Origin: Amoebophrya sp. A120
Lineage: Eukaryota > Sar > Dinophyceae > Syndiniales > Amoebophryaceae
NCBI GenBank assembly: GCA_905178155.1
Contig: CAJINV010000004.1
Location: 4,807,996-4,871,995, forward strand
Direction of reading: 5' to 3'
DNA length: 64,000 bases
Made by a program: the position numbers and the translations under genes. The notes beneath the pieces are model-generated. The model had not been told where the DNA came from and did no database searches. It worked only from the letters and a program-made list of their open reading frames with translations. This document shows positions 1 to 9,836 of the stretch, in pieces. Within the stretch, counting starts at the first letter, position 1. Each line of letters opens with the position of its first letter.

Positions 1-1
1 G

Positions 2-2389
2 GCCATCGGGGAGATTGGCCCCTTTCAGCTGGACCCCAGCACGAGGCGCAGTCTGGACAACAGCATCGGCGCGGGAGGAAGCCGGTTTCCGGTGACGTTT
101 TACAAGAAGGAGAACGAGCCGAAGCAGAACTACATGCTGCATGTGACCTCGGACGAAATCAAAGTGATTCAGCCAGGGATGACGGAGAGGTGCATAGTAC
201 TAGTAGTAACGGCTCTGGTGCCATAAGGAGCGACGTCTTATTTCTGCTTAGCTTCCATTTCCAACTCCAAGAGCATGGCGCTGAACTTCTTGTGTTTGCC
301 TTGCAGGCCTATATTTTTCAGGGTGCTCACTCCTTGGATTTGTATTGCACAGAACGCCCATACAACATCAGGTTTGACCGCGAAATCTCCATTACCTACT
401 CCGGCGACTACCCGCGGGTGCTGATTCACCCCTTGGATACGCTGAAATTCAAGCTCCTGGTAGACTCCAGCACGGAGATGCATTTCGGCTCCCTGAGTCG
501 CCAGTCCCGGGACTTGATCGCGCTCACCATTCGCTGCTTCCATTCCAGAAGGTATCAAGTCTCTCATGATTGCTGAAGTCAAATCCACCTTCTACGACTG
601 GATCCTCGTCGACGGCATTGATTTATTTCATCTCTTCGTCCTGCTCATCAAGGCGGGACACATCTTCCGAAAAGTTTCAGTGGTTCCCTGTAGTTTCTGC
701 TCATCTTCCAAAAATTTCAGGCACATCGCCACCGCGGCCCTTCTGGAACAGGTTTTTTCGAACCCAATCAACCACGGCGGCATGCTGAACACCGAGGACT
801 ACCAAGCCGCGCAGCTGGATCTCTGTCTCTACACCGACCGGCTGCGGGGCGAGTTAATCCGGCAGCTGGAAACCCGAATAGCCATCGAGAAGCAGTACCA
901 CAAAATTGCCAACGAGAAGACCTTTCTCGACGATCAGCTCCACGACACAATTACCAGTTTCACGGGCATGATACAGGATCTGCAGGATCAGGTAGAAGAA
1001 GAAGAAACCTGTCATGCACGAACAGAGAAAAAAATGCAGGTTGATGAAGTAAGATTAGCCCTCTTCCCCTGAAAAAGTTCGCTATCGGTAGCGGTATGTC
1101 GGTTCTATGGTTTTTGGTCATGTAAGTACTTTTATTTCGTTTGGCCAAGTGCTACTTTCATTCACACCTACAGGTCACCACCAACGAGTCTGCTCAGGGT
1201 GGTCCCGGCGTTCCGACAGACCACACCAGTGCCAGTCGACTGAACCCGGATCCGTTTTTCCATGCCGCGACCAGCGTCCCGCTGAAAAAGTACGAGAACC
1301 TGCAGCAAGAAAACACGCACCTCAAGATTGAGCTGGAGGAGCAAAGGAGACAAATTCTGCAGGAGAAGCACAAGGCCAAGCTCGCCGGGAACCCGTTTGG
1401 GGATATGGGTTTTGGAAGCAACAGCTCTGGTGGCGCCGGAACTTCGAAGATCGAGCAGGAACTGCAAAGGCTGAAAGAAGAAAACCGGCGACTTCTCCGG
1501 AGCCAAGAGCCGTCCAACGCGGAAATGAGGCGGTTGCGCATAGACAACGACCAGATTCTGCAGGAGAGGGAAGAGTTAGTGCGCAGGCTGGAGCGGGCGG
1601 ACCGGGAGAAGGCGGAGCTTAGTAGCAACTTTGTATACGTGAAGGGGGAATATGACAAGTTGCAAAACCGCATGTCATCTCCTTCTGGCGGTGGTAGTGG
1701 GATGAACAATTTCACCGTCGGCGGGTCTGCAAGTTCATCGACCTCACCGTTTGGGGACCCGTTTAGTATTTCCGCGGGTGTTTCACCCGGGCTCGGAGGC
1801 GGGGAGCAGTATTCATTGATATATTTTTTCATGTCGTCGTAATTTTTTCTTGTGGTAGTTGTGCTGAGAAGTAGATCAAGGTAGAAGTAGAATTTTCTGT
1901 GACAAACATGCTGTTCCAAAATGTTCGTGTTTCGACTAGATTGGTCGCACTGAAGATTCTTTTCCACTTTTCAACGAACCACTCCCGCTCAGCTCATCTT
2001 CCGCCGGTGGCCGCAGCTACCGTGCACTGCAAGAGGAGCGCAACCGCCTGGCGCAGCGGGTCGAGCAACTTACCCAGGACGCGGAGAAGGCGAAGACCAG
2101 TCAGGATCAGGGCATGGAGCGGGTCATGACGAGCAACGCGAGACTCTTGGAGGAGAAGGATCGACTGCAGCGGGAGGTGGAGCGCGTGTCGCGACTGTAC
2201 GCTGACGCGGTAAACCACGCCGCAGCCACGTCCGCGGGTATGGGCGGCTACGGGAGCAGTGACGAGTTGCAGCAGCAGGTGCGGACCTTGCAGGTCGACA
2301 GTCTGAAGAAAGACGAAAAAATCCGGGTGCTGGAATCGGAAAACGCGAGCTTGAAAACCAGAATACGCAAGCTGGCGTCAGTCACATGA
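2..2389 (+). CDS. Coiled-coil protein, 5' end outside window
   Basis: Five exons fit one frame: 2-189 (partial), 252-551, 721-991, 1174-1808 and 1993-2389, ending in TGA. All four introns are GT-AG (190-251, 552-720, 992-1173, 1809-1992). The phases only agree if intron 1 is the 62-bp version; the AG at 304-306 would put exon 2 out of frame. The N-terminal part, exons 1-3, is a beta-rich-looking globular region (stretches such as FPVTFYKKE and YNIRFDREISITYSGDY) that I cannot assign to a family. From exon 3 onward it is heptad-like coiled coil rich in Glu, Gln, Arg and Leu, broken by a Gly/Ser linker around 1680-1800. A cytoskeletal, centrosomal or ciliary scaffold is a reasonable inference but not demonstrated. 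The true start is upstream of the window. Confidence 0.72.
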
Positions 2390-3132
2390 TGTTCTTGACC
2401 GGGCGGGTTTCATGAAGATGGTTTTCTTCTGATTTAATAGCTCCTGGCTTTTGATCATATTCTGCTACGCCCTGCTTCCATGAGAAGATAGCGCTCATGC
2501 TCATCTGCCACAAGAAGATAGATGATGACGCCGTGGCACCACGATGTTGTCTACAGATGCGGCAAGCGTGTAGCTGATTCTACCCACTGCCACTCAAACA
2601 ACGCCTGCGTCTGGAAAGAATTTACAGCGTCCGGCTGCACAGGAAGCCCTTATTCCGTCTCTGATGTGACAGTGACAAAACAAACATCTATGTCGTTTAA
2701 ACGTATGGTGTGGGCGATGTCGTTTTTCTTGTCTAATATAGCGAGCTGCGATGGGAAGAACGAAGAAGTAAGAGAAAAAGAGCGAATGGTTGGAGAGAGT
2801 TCTAGTACTTGAGACGAGACTCGTAACATCGCTGACTAGCACTCGTAGACCTCACGCAGGAACAATATGGTTACAACGGGTGCGCATTCTGTTTATCTTC
2901 TTCTTGCGCTCGACCAGTTGTATGAATCGAATGTGGGACCGCCACGCACGGTAATCGAATCAAACCGCGTTGCCGCTCGGGAGTCGTGGATGTAGATCTA
3001 CACGAGCACACGACTCATCGCATCAAGCAAGGTATGTTAGACGAGGTGTGTTGAGCAACAAGCCTGTATGATTTAAGTACTCATTTTTCTCATACAACAT
3101 CAAGAAGAAGATAGCAACAGAGACAGAAGACG
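2390..3132. other. Intergenic, no gene seen
   Basis: Short open frames occur on both strands, but none has coding-like composition or joins to a neighbour. No repeat is visible. The 3' end should hold the promoter and 5' UTR of the next gene. Confidence 0.6.
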
Positions 3133-5669
3133 ATGTCATTGTCACGACCCCATCACGGGCGTCCGAGCGGACGACGGCATGCAGCCTTGGGCAGTGGCGC
3201 GGCCACTGGGCTTCGTAGTTCTTGCTGCGGGACAAAATGTGGTAAAAACTCCCGGGGACCGCGCTTCCCCGTCCTTTTCCAGCTCGTCCGCGCAGTCGTG
3301 GCAAGGATCCATGACGCAGCCAGCAACAACCCAGGCAGCGTCGACGTGCTGAGATCCAGTTCATCAACTGCCAGCAGTGCCAGTGTCGAGTTTGAATTGG
3401 ACCCGGACGCAGACACTTCCGAATTTTTTCCCCATGTCGACGTTTTTTCGCCGGGGGCCGCGACAGCGCCACTAGAAGAAGCTACTTCAAGGAGCACAAG
3501 ACGTCGTGGCACTACTGCTCCCCCGGAGGTGGACCTAGACCACCCTGTCTTCCTTGACGATCAGCCTACCACGAGCAGCGCCACGTCGAGAGCTGCGCAA
3601 CCACAGCAGTTGAGATCGGAGCAACGAGGCGGGAGCAGCAGCAGCTCGTCTTCAAGGAAGACAGGACAGGGCACCGAGACGTCGGCCGACCTGCGAGACG
3701 AAAAAAGGGCTGGAAGCCGCCCGGTGCACCGTTCTGCACGTAGCCGGGAGACTAGTAGAAGAAGTTCCATGACGGGGTCAAGCGAAAATGAAGCTGGGTC
3801 TTCGTCGTCCTCTTCTTCGTCCCTCATAGAGCTGAACATTACCGGTCGAGAACACGACCATCCCAATCATCTTGTCCAACAAAGCAGACACCAGCAGCAA
3901 CATCCCGGTTTTTACCACCACGAGGACCTGTCTACCACTTCTGACGAAGTAGCCCGAGTCGCGAACAAGCTCGTGCGGAAAGAGCACGGGGGCGGCAGCA
4001 TGCTGGAGATTGATGGTCGTGCAACTTCTACTCTCGCAGCGATGAAATCCAAATCGTCATGGCAGTCCGGGAGTGCAGCTGCCGGCACCACGCCGAGCAG
4101 CAGCAGCAGCTCATCCTCTGCCCTTGGTGGAGGTACAGGTGGTCCCAGTCCCACCCAGCAGGCGTCTTTCTCGCAGGCGCAAGCCGAGTCTCAATCTTCA
4201 ACGACCACGAAGACGGGAAACACAACGGTCGAGGCCCCAGACATGATTCTCGCTGGAATGTCCTTTGTGGGGGTCGGCCTGGTCGCCGCGGTGTCCTACC
4301 AATTGGGATTTTCTAAAGGAAAACTTGCGGTAAACTTTCTTCACTTGTTGTTCAACTATTACTTTAGATTAAGATTTGCTGATCATGGATTGTACCTCTA
4401 CCTTTATTTCGTAGTCCCGCATCATGATACGCATCATGTTTTTCATCGTGTGAACAATTTTTTTTTTAATGACAGAGTGGCGGCGGCGAGAAGGGTGCTG
4501 CCGACCTTCTCGCCCTTCTTCAAGCCGGCGGCGTCGGAAATCTTGCCAGTATGAGCACCAGCTCCTTCCAAGCGGAGGCGCCAGCTGTTATGCATACTAC
4601 AAAAGTATGATCGTAGTGGTAGAAGTCGACGTACAACGAAAAACAACTCATTGCAGTGAAGCATTACAGATTTGGATTTGCATTTTTGCTAGATCAGCAT
4701 GTTGACAAAACCCTGCACTCTCGTACAAGCATACTTTTCCAAGGCATAGCTCCACCGTCGCCCCCGAGACCACCGAAAGCGAAGGCCCCCGCCGCGAAAG
4801 CGAAGTCCGGCAGCGGCGGGTCGCTCACGATCGCCACTGGGAGCACGGCCTTTGGGAAGTCTTCCACAGACGTGGCTTCCGTCGCGAAAGCTGCCCCGAA
4901 GGCCAAAGCCACTGCAAGTTCGCCGTCTCCCCGTGGTTCTTCCGGAGGTTCACCCAAGAAAGGTGGCCCCGACCGGTCCTCTGGGCAGACGCTGGTTATC
5001 GACGGTCTCGGGGTGAAGAACATCAACTTAAAGGCCAAGGCGGGCAAGCGGATCATCAAAAAAGACGGGGATCCGCCCAGCCCGAAGAAGCATCTGACGT
5101 GGCGAGACGAAACGAGTCCGAAAAACCGGGAGTCGGTGATATGAACTGCAAAAGCATCGTACTCGTATAAATGCATTACAAATTTTCTCAGCATGAAAAA
5201 TAAAATTTGTAATGCGGATTTACCTTAAGACAAAGATTTGTAATGCTAGACTTGCATTTATACGAGTACGATACTTTTGCACGGGATAGGTGAACTTTAT
5301 CAGCGACCGAGGGGAGGACCAGGTATCATCTGTAAAAGTGTCTGGGTCTGGAAGAATGCATGTTTGTCATGCTTGTTTGGCATAACTCTGAAATCTGTCA
5401 TGCACGTTACCCAAGAGCTCCACTTTTCTGTGATGCAGAAACGCAGTTTGTCATGCAGAATAGGCAACACCTAGAAGCTCAGAAACTTGTCATGCTGAGC
5501 CAGCATTTGTGGCTTCATCATGAGACGCCACCCAGCATCACAAGTTTCCAGACCCAGACATTTTTACAATCCATACCAGGCGGCGTTGATGCAGTTTGCA
5601 GCCCAGATGGCGGCCGTGGAAGCAGCGAAGGAAGATCGGGGGGTCGACGACGACGACGGGGAGTACTAG
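3133..5669 (+). CDS. Ser-rich single-pass membrane protein, unknown function
   Basis: Exons 3133-4329, 4476-4588, 4754-5139, 5294-5323 and 5581-5669 total 1815 nt, giving 604 residues. The first intron is ordinary GT-AG; the other three are introners. Residues 1-370 are very rich in Ser, Thr, Arg, Gln and acidic runs. A hydrophobic stretch near residues 373-395 (DMILAGMSFVGVGLVAAVSY) is a probable membrane span. It is followed by a Gly/Ala-rich segment, a Pro/Lys/Ala tract (PPSPPRPPKAKAPAAKAKSG), a basic region and an acidic tail ending DDDDGEY. No known domain is recognised. The ATG lies in an A/G-rich leader and opens a frame uninterrupted to the first donor. A long disordered arm on one side of the membrane and a basic tail on the other is inferred from composition. 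Confidence 0.78.
4589..4748. mobile_element. Introner element 1 (family A-like), 160 bp
   Basis: It starts TATGCATACTACAAAAGTATG and the reverse complement of its right end starts TATGCCTTGGAAAAGTATG, so the ends form an imperfect inverted repeat. Flanks are GCTGT and GCTCC, a degraded duplication. Excision rejoins the Ala/Pro-rich frame of the host gene. The exact splice point is ambiguous. Confidence 0.7.
5140..5288. mobile_element. Introner element 2 (family A), 149 bp
   Basis: Long inverted repeats read inward from TATGAACTGCAAAAGCATCG on the left and TATCCCGTGCAAAAGTATCG on the right (reverse complement). A perfect 5-bp duplication GGTGA flanks it (5135-5139 and 5289-5293). Removing element plus one copy gives Ser-Val-Asn-Phe in frame. 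One register is GT-AG (GTGATAT ... GGATAG). Internal ATTTGTAATGC motifs occur in both orientations. Confidence 0.92.
5324..5575. mobile_element. Introner element 3 (family B), 252 bp
   Basis: Ends are TATCATCTGTAAAAGTGTCT and the inverted CCAGACATTTTTACAATCCATA. The core inverted repeat GTGTCTGGGTCTGGAAG versus TTTCCAGACCCAGACA defines family B. Perfect duplication CCAGG at 5319-5323 and 5576-5580. It can be spliced as GT-AG and then joins Asp-Gln-Ala-Ala in frame. Confidence 0.93.
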
Positions 5670-6704
5670 TAGGGCGGACGAGAAAAGCAAGGAAGTTGTA
5701 GCATGTCAGTAGAGCAGCTGGTGGAGGTCGTGTGCCAACAACAACGGCGACATCCAACAACAGGAGCTACAGCTATGAAATGGTTTGAAGTACGGAGCTG
5801 AAAATCAGAATGAGCCAGCAACAACGTCGGACCAAGACGAACGACGCACACGACGCACTGTTGAAAATTTTCCAAGAAACAAAAAGCTATCACTTGTACA
5901 ATATCACAGGGCAGAACCCAGCAGCACAGTTTCAACAGTGACAAAAAAAACAGACACGAGGGGACTGCAAACATGTACATGCATCGGAGTCGGTGCTGCT
6001 CTACTAGCTTTGCCATTTTCAAGTTAAGCGGAGTTCTGGCAACCTCAACTAGGTGAAGGCGCGCGCGCGTTGTCGCGTTACCGCGATGTCATCAATTTCT
6101 GGAGGTTCAGGCTCGCTCCTCCTCCTTCGCTCTTTCTTCTAAGTATTTTGTGCGAACACGTGGTCGTCGTGGTTTCTAGCACTATGCATGCCACAATGAG
6201 TGCAAGATCAAGCAGTGAGTCCGAGTCAAAGGTCAGTGTATTGAGTGCACCAGCAGAGGAGGTTACGTAGGCACTTTAGAGAGGGCTGTGGTTTGTTGCG
6301 GCACAAATGATGAATGAGAGACGCAAAGGGCAGCAAACGAAGGCGGCAAAGAGGTCTCACAAAACACGTACGGGGAACAAACTTTTTTCAGCATAATTGT
6401 TTTGGGCGCTTCCACTGGCTTTTGCGCTTGCGGCCACCGCTGCACCTACGCCTACCACGGGAGGTGGACGAAATAATAGCTACTAGCAAGTCTATAGATC
6501 ATATACACTTTTTTTCAGAGAGAGTATCTATTTTGTTCGTTTTTCGCCCTGTGAGCAATTGCAATCCACCCGCCTGCCTCGCTGCGACAAGGGAGGTGCT
6601 GGACGAGATTCTGATTCGCTTCGACACAACATCGACTACATTCATTTTTTTGTTTCATACTTTTTTCAAAAGCAGTATATTCTAGTTGTTAAACAGAGAA
6701 AGAC
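5670..6704. other. Intergenic, no gene seen
   Basis: Small overlapping frames on both strands with no coding signal. A short GC alternation (CGCGCGCGCG) lies near 6060-6070. I see no terminal repeats of the introner type here. Confidence 0.6.
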
Positions 6705-9183
6705 ATGCCAAACGCACTTCAAAGTCTCCGCAGCACCTTATCGGAACTCACCGCGCAGGCTCGGAGACGCTCCTCCTTGCTGAAATCGAAACAGAAACAG
6801 GACAAGGACAAACAAATAAACTCTACCACTACCTCACGACGCCCCAGTGCTGAATCCTTGGCTCAGGCCTCGTCGAATAAGGACCTGGATAAAAAGTCTG
6901 AGGTTGTTCCTTCCACCTTCCTCCAGGACTTCTACGAAACGGGCGACGCAGTTTTGGGCTCTGTGGACGAAGCAGCGTTGCAACAGAACATCATGGAGAC
7001 CATCACCTGCGGCAGCTGTTTCACGAAAAACCGGGTACCGGCCGGTACCGTGCACTTCAAATGCTTCCGCTGCGGGGCATTGGCGAAAGTGGAGCGCAAT
7101 CCGAAAATTGTGGCGGACCGCAACCAGGAAGCGGAGATGCGGAACCGGGAAGACGAGGAACTGATGCAGGCGATAATCGAGAGTGAAGTCTCACACGTAT
7201 TTACCACACAATAATAATTCTACATGCAAAAATCATAAAAATTTGCATTCGAATGATTTTTTTACCGCCTTGCTGCATAAACACATTCTTCACAGCCGTA
7301 CCCTTGATCTCGAAAAATCCCATTCGTCCCCGAAAGAAATGGAAGATGAAATAAAACGAGCAATCTATCACAACAGGGCCGCATGTTAGCCGGGAAAAAC
7401 TCCGTCTCTCCGGACCAAGTCGAACAGGACAGGATAAGAAGCACCAGCACAAGCTCTTCTGGCCTTTTAGACTCAACGCCCCCCGCCAGGCCGCAGCCCG
7501 TGTCTGCGTCTGCTCTGTCGCAGAAGTTGTTCCAGCCTGAGGAACGGGGTAAAACTACGGCGGCGACTACGGGTCCTCGTGGGCTCTTTGACGACAAGAA
7601 CATCTCTACCTCCCTGTTGACCCGCGACAAACAGGAGCAGCAGGAGCAGAGATCCACAGCCGGCGGTAGTAGTGGTGCCTACAACGCCCAGAATTATTCC
7701 CCCTCCCGACCTACCGCTGCATCGCAATCTCAGGCAAGGGAGGCCCGGGGCCTCTTTCCATCGGCCACCACCAGTGCAACTGCAGCGTCGGCAGCTGGAA
7801 CGACAAGGGGGACGCCAGACAGGCAGGATATGCATTGCAAAAGTATCGTACTAGTATAAATTGCATCACAAAAAATTTTGGCAAGAAGAAAAGAGGAATT
7901 TGTAATGCTGTCTCACCTTAGGAAGGAGATTTGTCGTGCATATTTGCAATTAGTACGACTACGATACTTTTGCACAGGATACCGGATACGACACACCAAA
8001 GTAGTTCTGCAACGAGAACGAACGCGAACACAAAGCACATTATCCTGTACAAAAGTATCGCGCGACCCGTTCTCATCGTAATTACCGCATGACAAATGCC
8101 ATTCCTGAGCAAAAGCTGCACGACACGCTCCGTTACCGTTTTCCGTGTTGCAGCAAAAATGAAAGTCTGTCAACATGTAGCACCTAGTTGCAGATAGTAA
8201 CAGGGCGAAATGTTGCGTAGCCCGTGGGAGTATAAGAATTAAGAACATAAGCCTAGCCGCACTGGCGGCAAGCCTCACGTGCACCATCAGAAGTGCAGTA
8301 TTGGCCGTTCTTTGCGGTGTCTCACCATCAGAAGTGCGAGCTGCGAGGAGCGGGGCGCACCGCCTAAAGTTCTAAAAAGTTCCCAACCGCCCGATAGATA
8401 GATAGATAGATAGATAGATTCACGATACTTTTGCAATGCATACGGATGAGCCCGTTACTTCGACCGGAGAATTTGGCCGACGACCGTGTGTACATCGAGG
8501 CTCTGGAACAGAAAATTAAAACATTGGAAGTGAACTCGAAATTTTTGGAAAAAGAACTCGCGCAGCAGGACAAGAATACCGAGGACGTATTTTTTTTTTT
8601 CGGAGCATGTGACTTCGATGTTGTTGTGCAGCATAATTTTTTATGAAAATGCATGCTACGACATCCAGTGACATTGTGAGTCGTGCTATGAGCTTGTGTG
8701 TGAAAAAGAGCGCGCTTATTCCATGTCAAACTTCACCACAGGCCGTCGCCGAACGCGACGTGGCTACGAAAGAGCTGAGCGCGGCCGTTGCGGAGATTGA
8801 GAAGCTGCTGAAGCAGAACCACGAGAAAGACATTGTGATCAAAAAACTGACGAAGCAATTGCAGCAAAACGAAACCGTTTCCGACGCGGAGATCTTGGTC
8901 ACGCAATTGCAGGATCGAGTGGAGGAACTGGAGGCGCAGTATCCAGGAAAATAAAACACCCCTCCCCATCCAATTTGTCATGCAAAACATGCATATTATG
9001 CATGTTTTGCATGACAAATTGCATGTTTTGCATGACAAATCCATTTTTTGCATGACAAACACTGCAGTTTATGCCATAAACTGCAGTGTTTGTCATGCAA
9101 AAAATGGATGGGGGTGGCGTAAGTGTTTTTTCCTGGATACGCAGCTGCAGAGCTTGGGCATCGACCCCGTGGACAAGGACTGA
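6705..9183 (+). CDS. Zinc-ribbon and coiled-coil protein
   Basis: Six exons, 6705-7187, 7377-7828, 7987-8040, 8448-8586, 8742-8939 and 9145-9183, sum to 1365 nt (454 residues). Introns 7188-7376 and 8587-8741 are GT-AG; the other three are introners. Residues about 100-127 hold two CxxC pairs (CGSC and CFRC, 16 residues between the pairs), a compact zinc ribbon of the kind seen in small membrane- or ubiquitin-linked adaptor proteins; I cannot name the family. A Ser/Thr/Gln-rich low-complexity middle follows, then a C-terminal coiled coil from exon 4 onward (EALEQKIKTLEVNSKFLEKE, later EIEKLLKQNHEKD). It ends with Gly-Ile-Asp-Pro-Val-Asp-Lys-Asp and TGA. Probably a scaffold; function unknown. 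Confidence 0.8.
7829..7981. mobile_element. Introner element 4 (family A), 153 bp
   Basis: TATGCATTGCAAAAGTATCG at the left and the inverted partner CGATACTTTTGCACAGGATA at the right. Flanks CAGGA (7824-7828) and CCGGA (7982-7986) differ at one base. Excision yields Arg-Gln-Asp-Thr-Thr-His in the frame of the low-complexity region. Confidence 0.88.
8041..8442. mobile_element. Introner element 5 (family A), 402 bp with GATA microsatellite
   Basis: Ends are TATCCTGTACAAAAGTATCG and the inverted ACGATACTTTTGCAATGCATA. Flanks CACAT and CGGAT match at only 2-3 positions, so the duplication is decayed. Removal gives Lys-His-Met-Ser-Pro in frame. Just inside the right end there is a run of about seven GATA units (8393-8419), unlike the other family A copies. 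Confidence 0.78.
8393..8419. repeat. GATA microsatellite inside introner 5
   Basis: About seven uninterrupted GATA units, followed directly by the right inverted repeat of the element. It probably expanded after the insertion. Confidence 0.9.
8940..9139. mobile_element. Introner element 6 (unique ends), 200 bp, nested palindromes
   Basis: Left end TATCCAGGAAAATAAAACAC pairs with right end GTGTTTTTTCCTGGATA. Perfect duplication CGCAG at 8935-8939 and 9140-9144. The interior is built of repeated TTTGTCATGCAAAA words and several nested hairpins, for example AAACACTGCAGTTTATG against CATAAACTGCAGTGTTT. No register gives GT-AG. Excision yields Glu-Ala-Gln-Leu-Gln-Ser in frame. Confidence 0.93.
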
Positions 9184-9836
9184 CGAGGAAGTTGAACACA
9201 GACGATGTAAGGAAGCGACACATCCTGGGCGTACTAGTCCCTGAAACCTAACGATGTATCCAGCTACTTCTGTAGAATTTCACCTCCCAGTAACTAAAAC
9301 TACCAACCGCGGACCGAAAGCCAATAACTTTTTATCGATTCCATATATAATGTTGAAAAAGTTTCTTTTGAAAATCTTGCCATGATATTTGTCGTGGTCT
9401 ACTTGTAACCATCACCCGACGCTATTCTTGTCGCAGATTTCCGAGTCTTCACATAACAGCTGGATTGTGCCATGTTGAAGAGCTGATCAATTTATCCTCA
9501 TTCCCTTTCTGAACGAGGTTGGGCGTTGAGTTGTACTTATTCGCCTGCTCTTGTGGCAAGAACACCTCTTGTTCTTCACTGCGCGGTACTCAGTCGCGGC
9601 AAAAGACAGCAACATCAAAGAGCGAGCGATAGAGAAAAGGGCACGCAGCAGGCAGATGAAATGGGCTCGTCCCTGCTCCCTTGCAGTTCTTGTATCGGAG
9701 CAAAAAGGCCTAGACCTCTTAGCGCTAATATCGCTTGCTCTTCTAGTGACGAATCTGACGAGTAGAGGATTGAGTTCTACTGTTGCGCTGCCCAGCGAGG
9801 ACTCGTGGTCCCCTACCACCGCCACCGTTCGCAACG
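9184..9836. other. Intergenic, presumed promoter region of the FTHFS gene
   Basis: Open frames on both strands from about 9490 to 9830 overlap but show no recognisable protein and no introner ends. Nothing else is seen. Confidence 0.55.

Noticed and set aside
190-306. First intron of the partial gene ending at the AG at 304-306
   Set aside because: That acceptor shifts the frame and meets stops; the AG at 250-251 keeps the frame open.
1194-1967. 257-codon minus-strand frame
   Set aside because: Antisense of the coiled-coil exon; runs across an intron of the + gene and is Ser/Arg-rich as expected for antisense of Glu/Arg-rich coils.
5147-5282. Inverted repeats read as a transcription terminator or CRISPR-like array
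   Set aside because: The same repeats flank frame-restoring segments in many genes and have target-site duplications; the organism is eukaryotic and there is no regular spacer structure.
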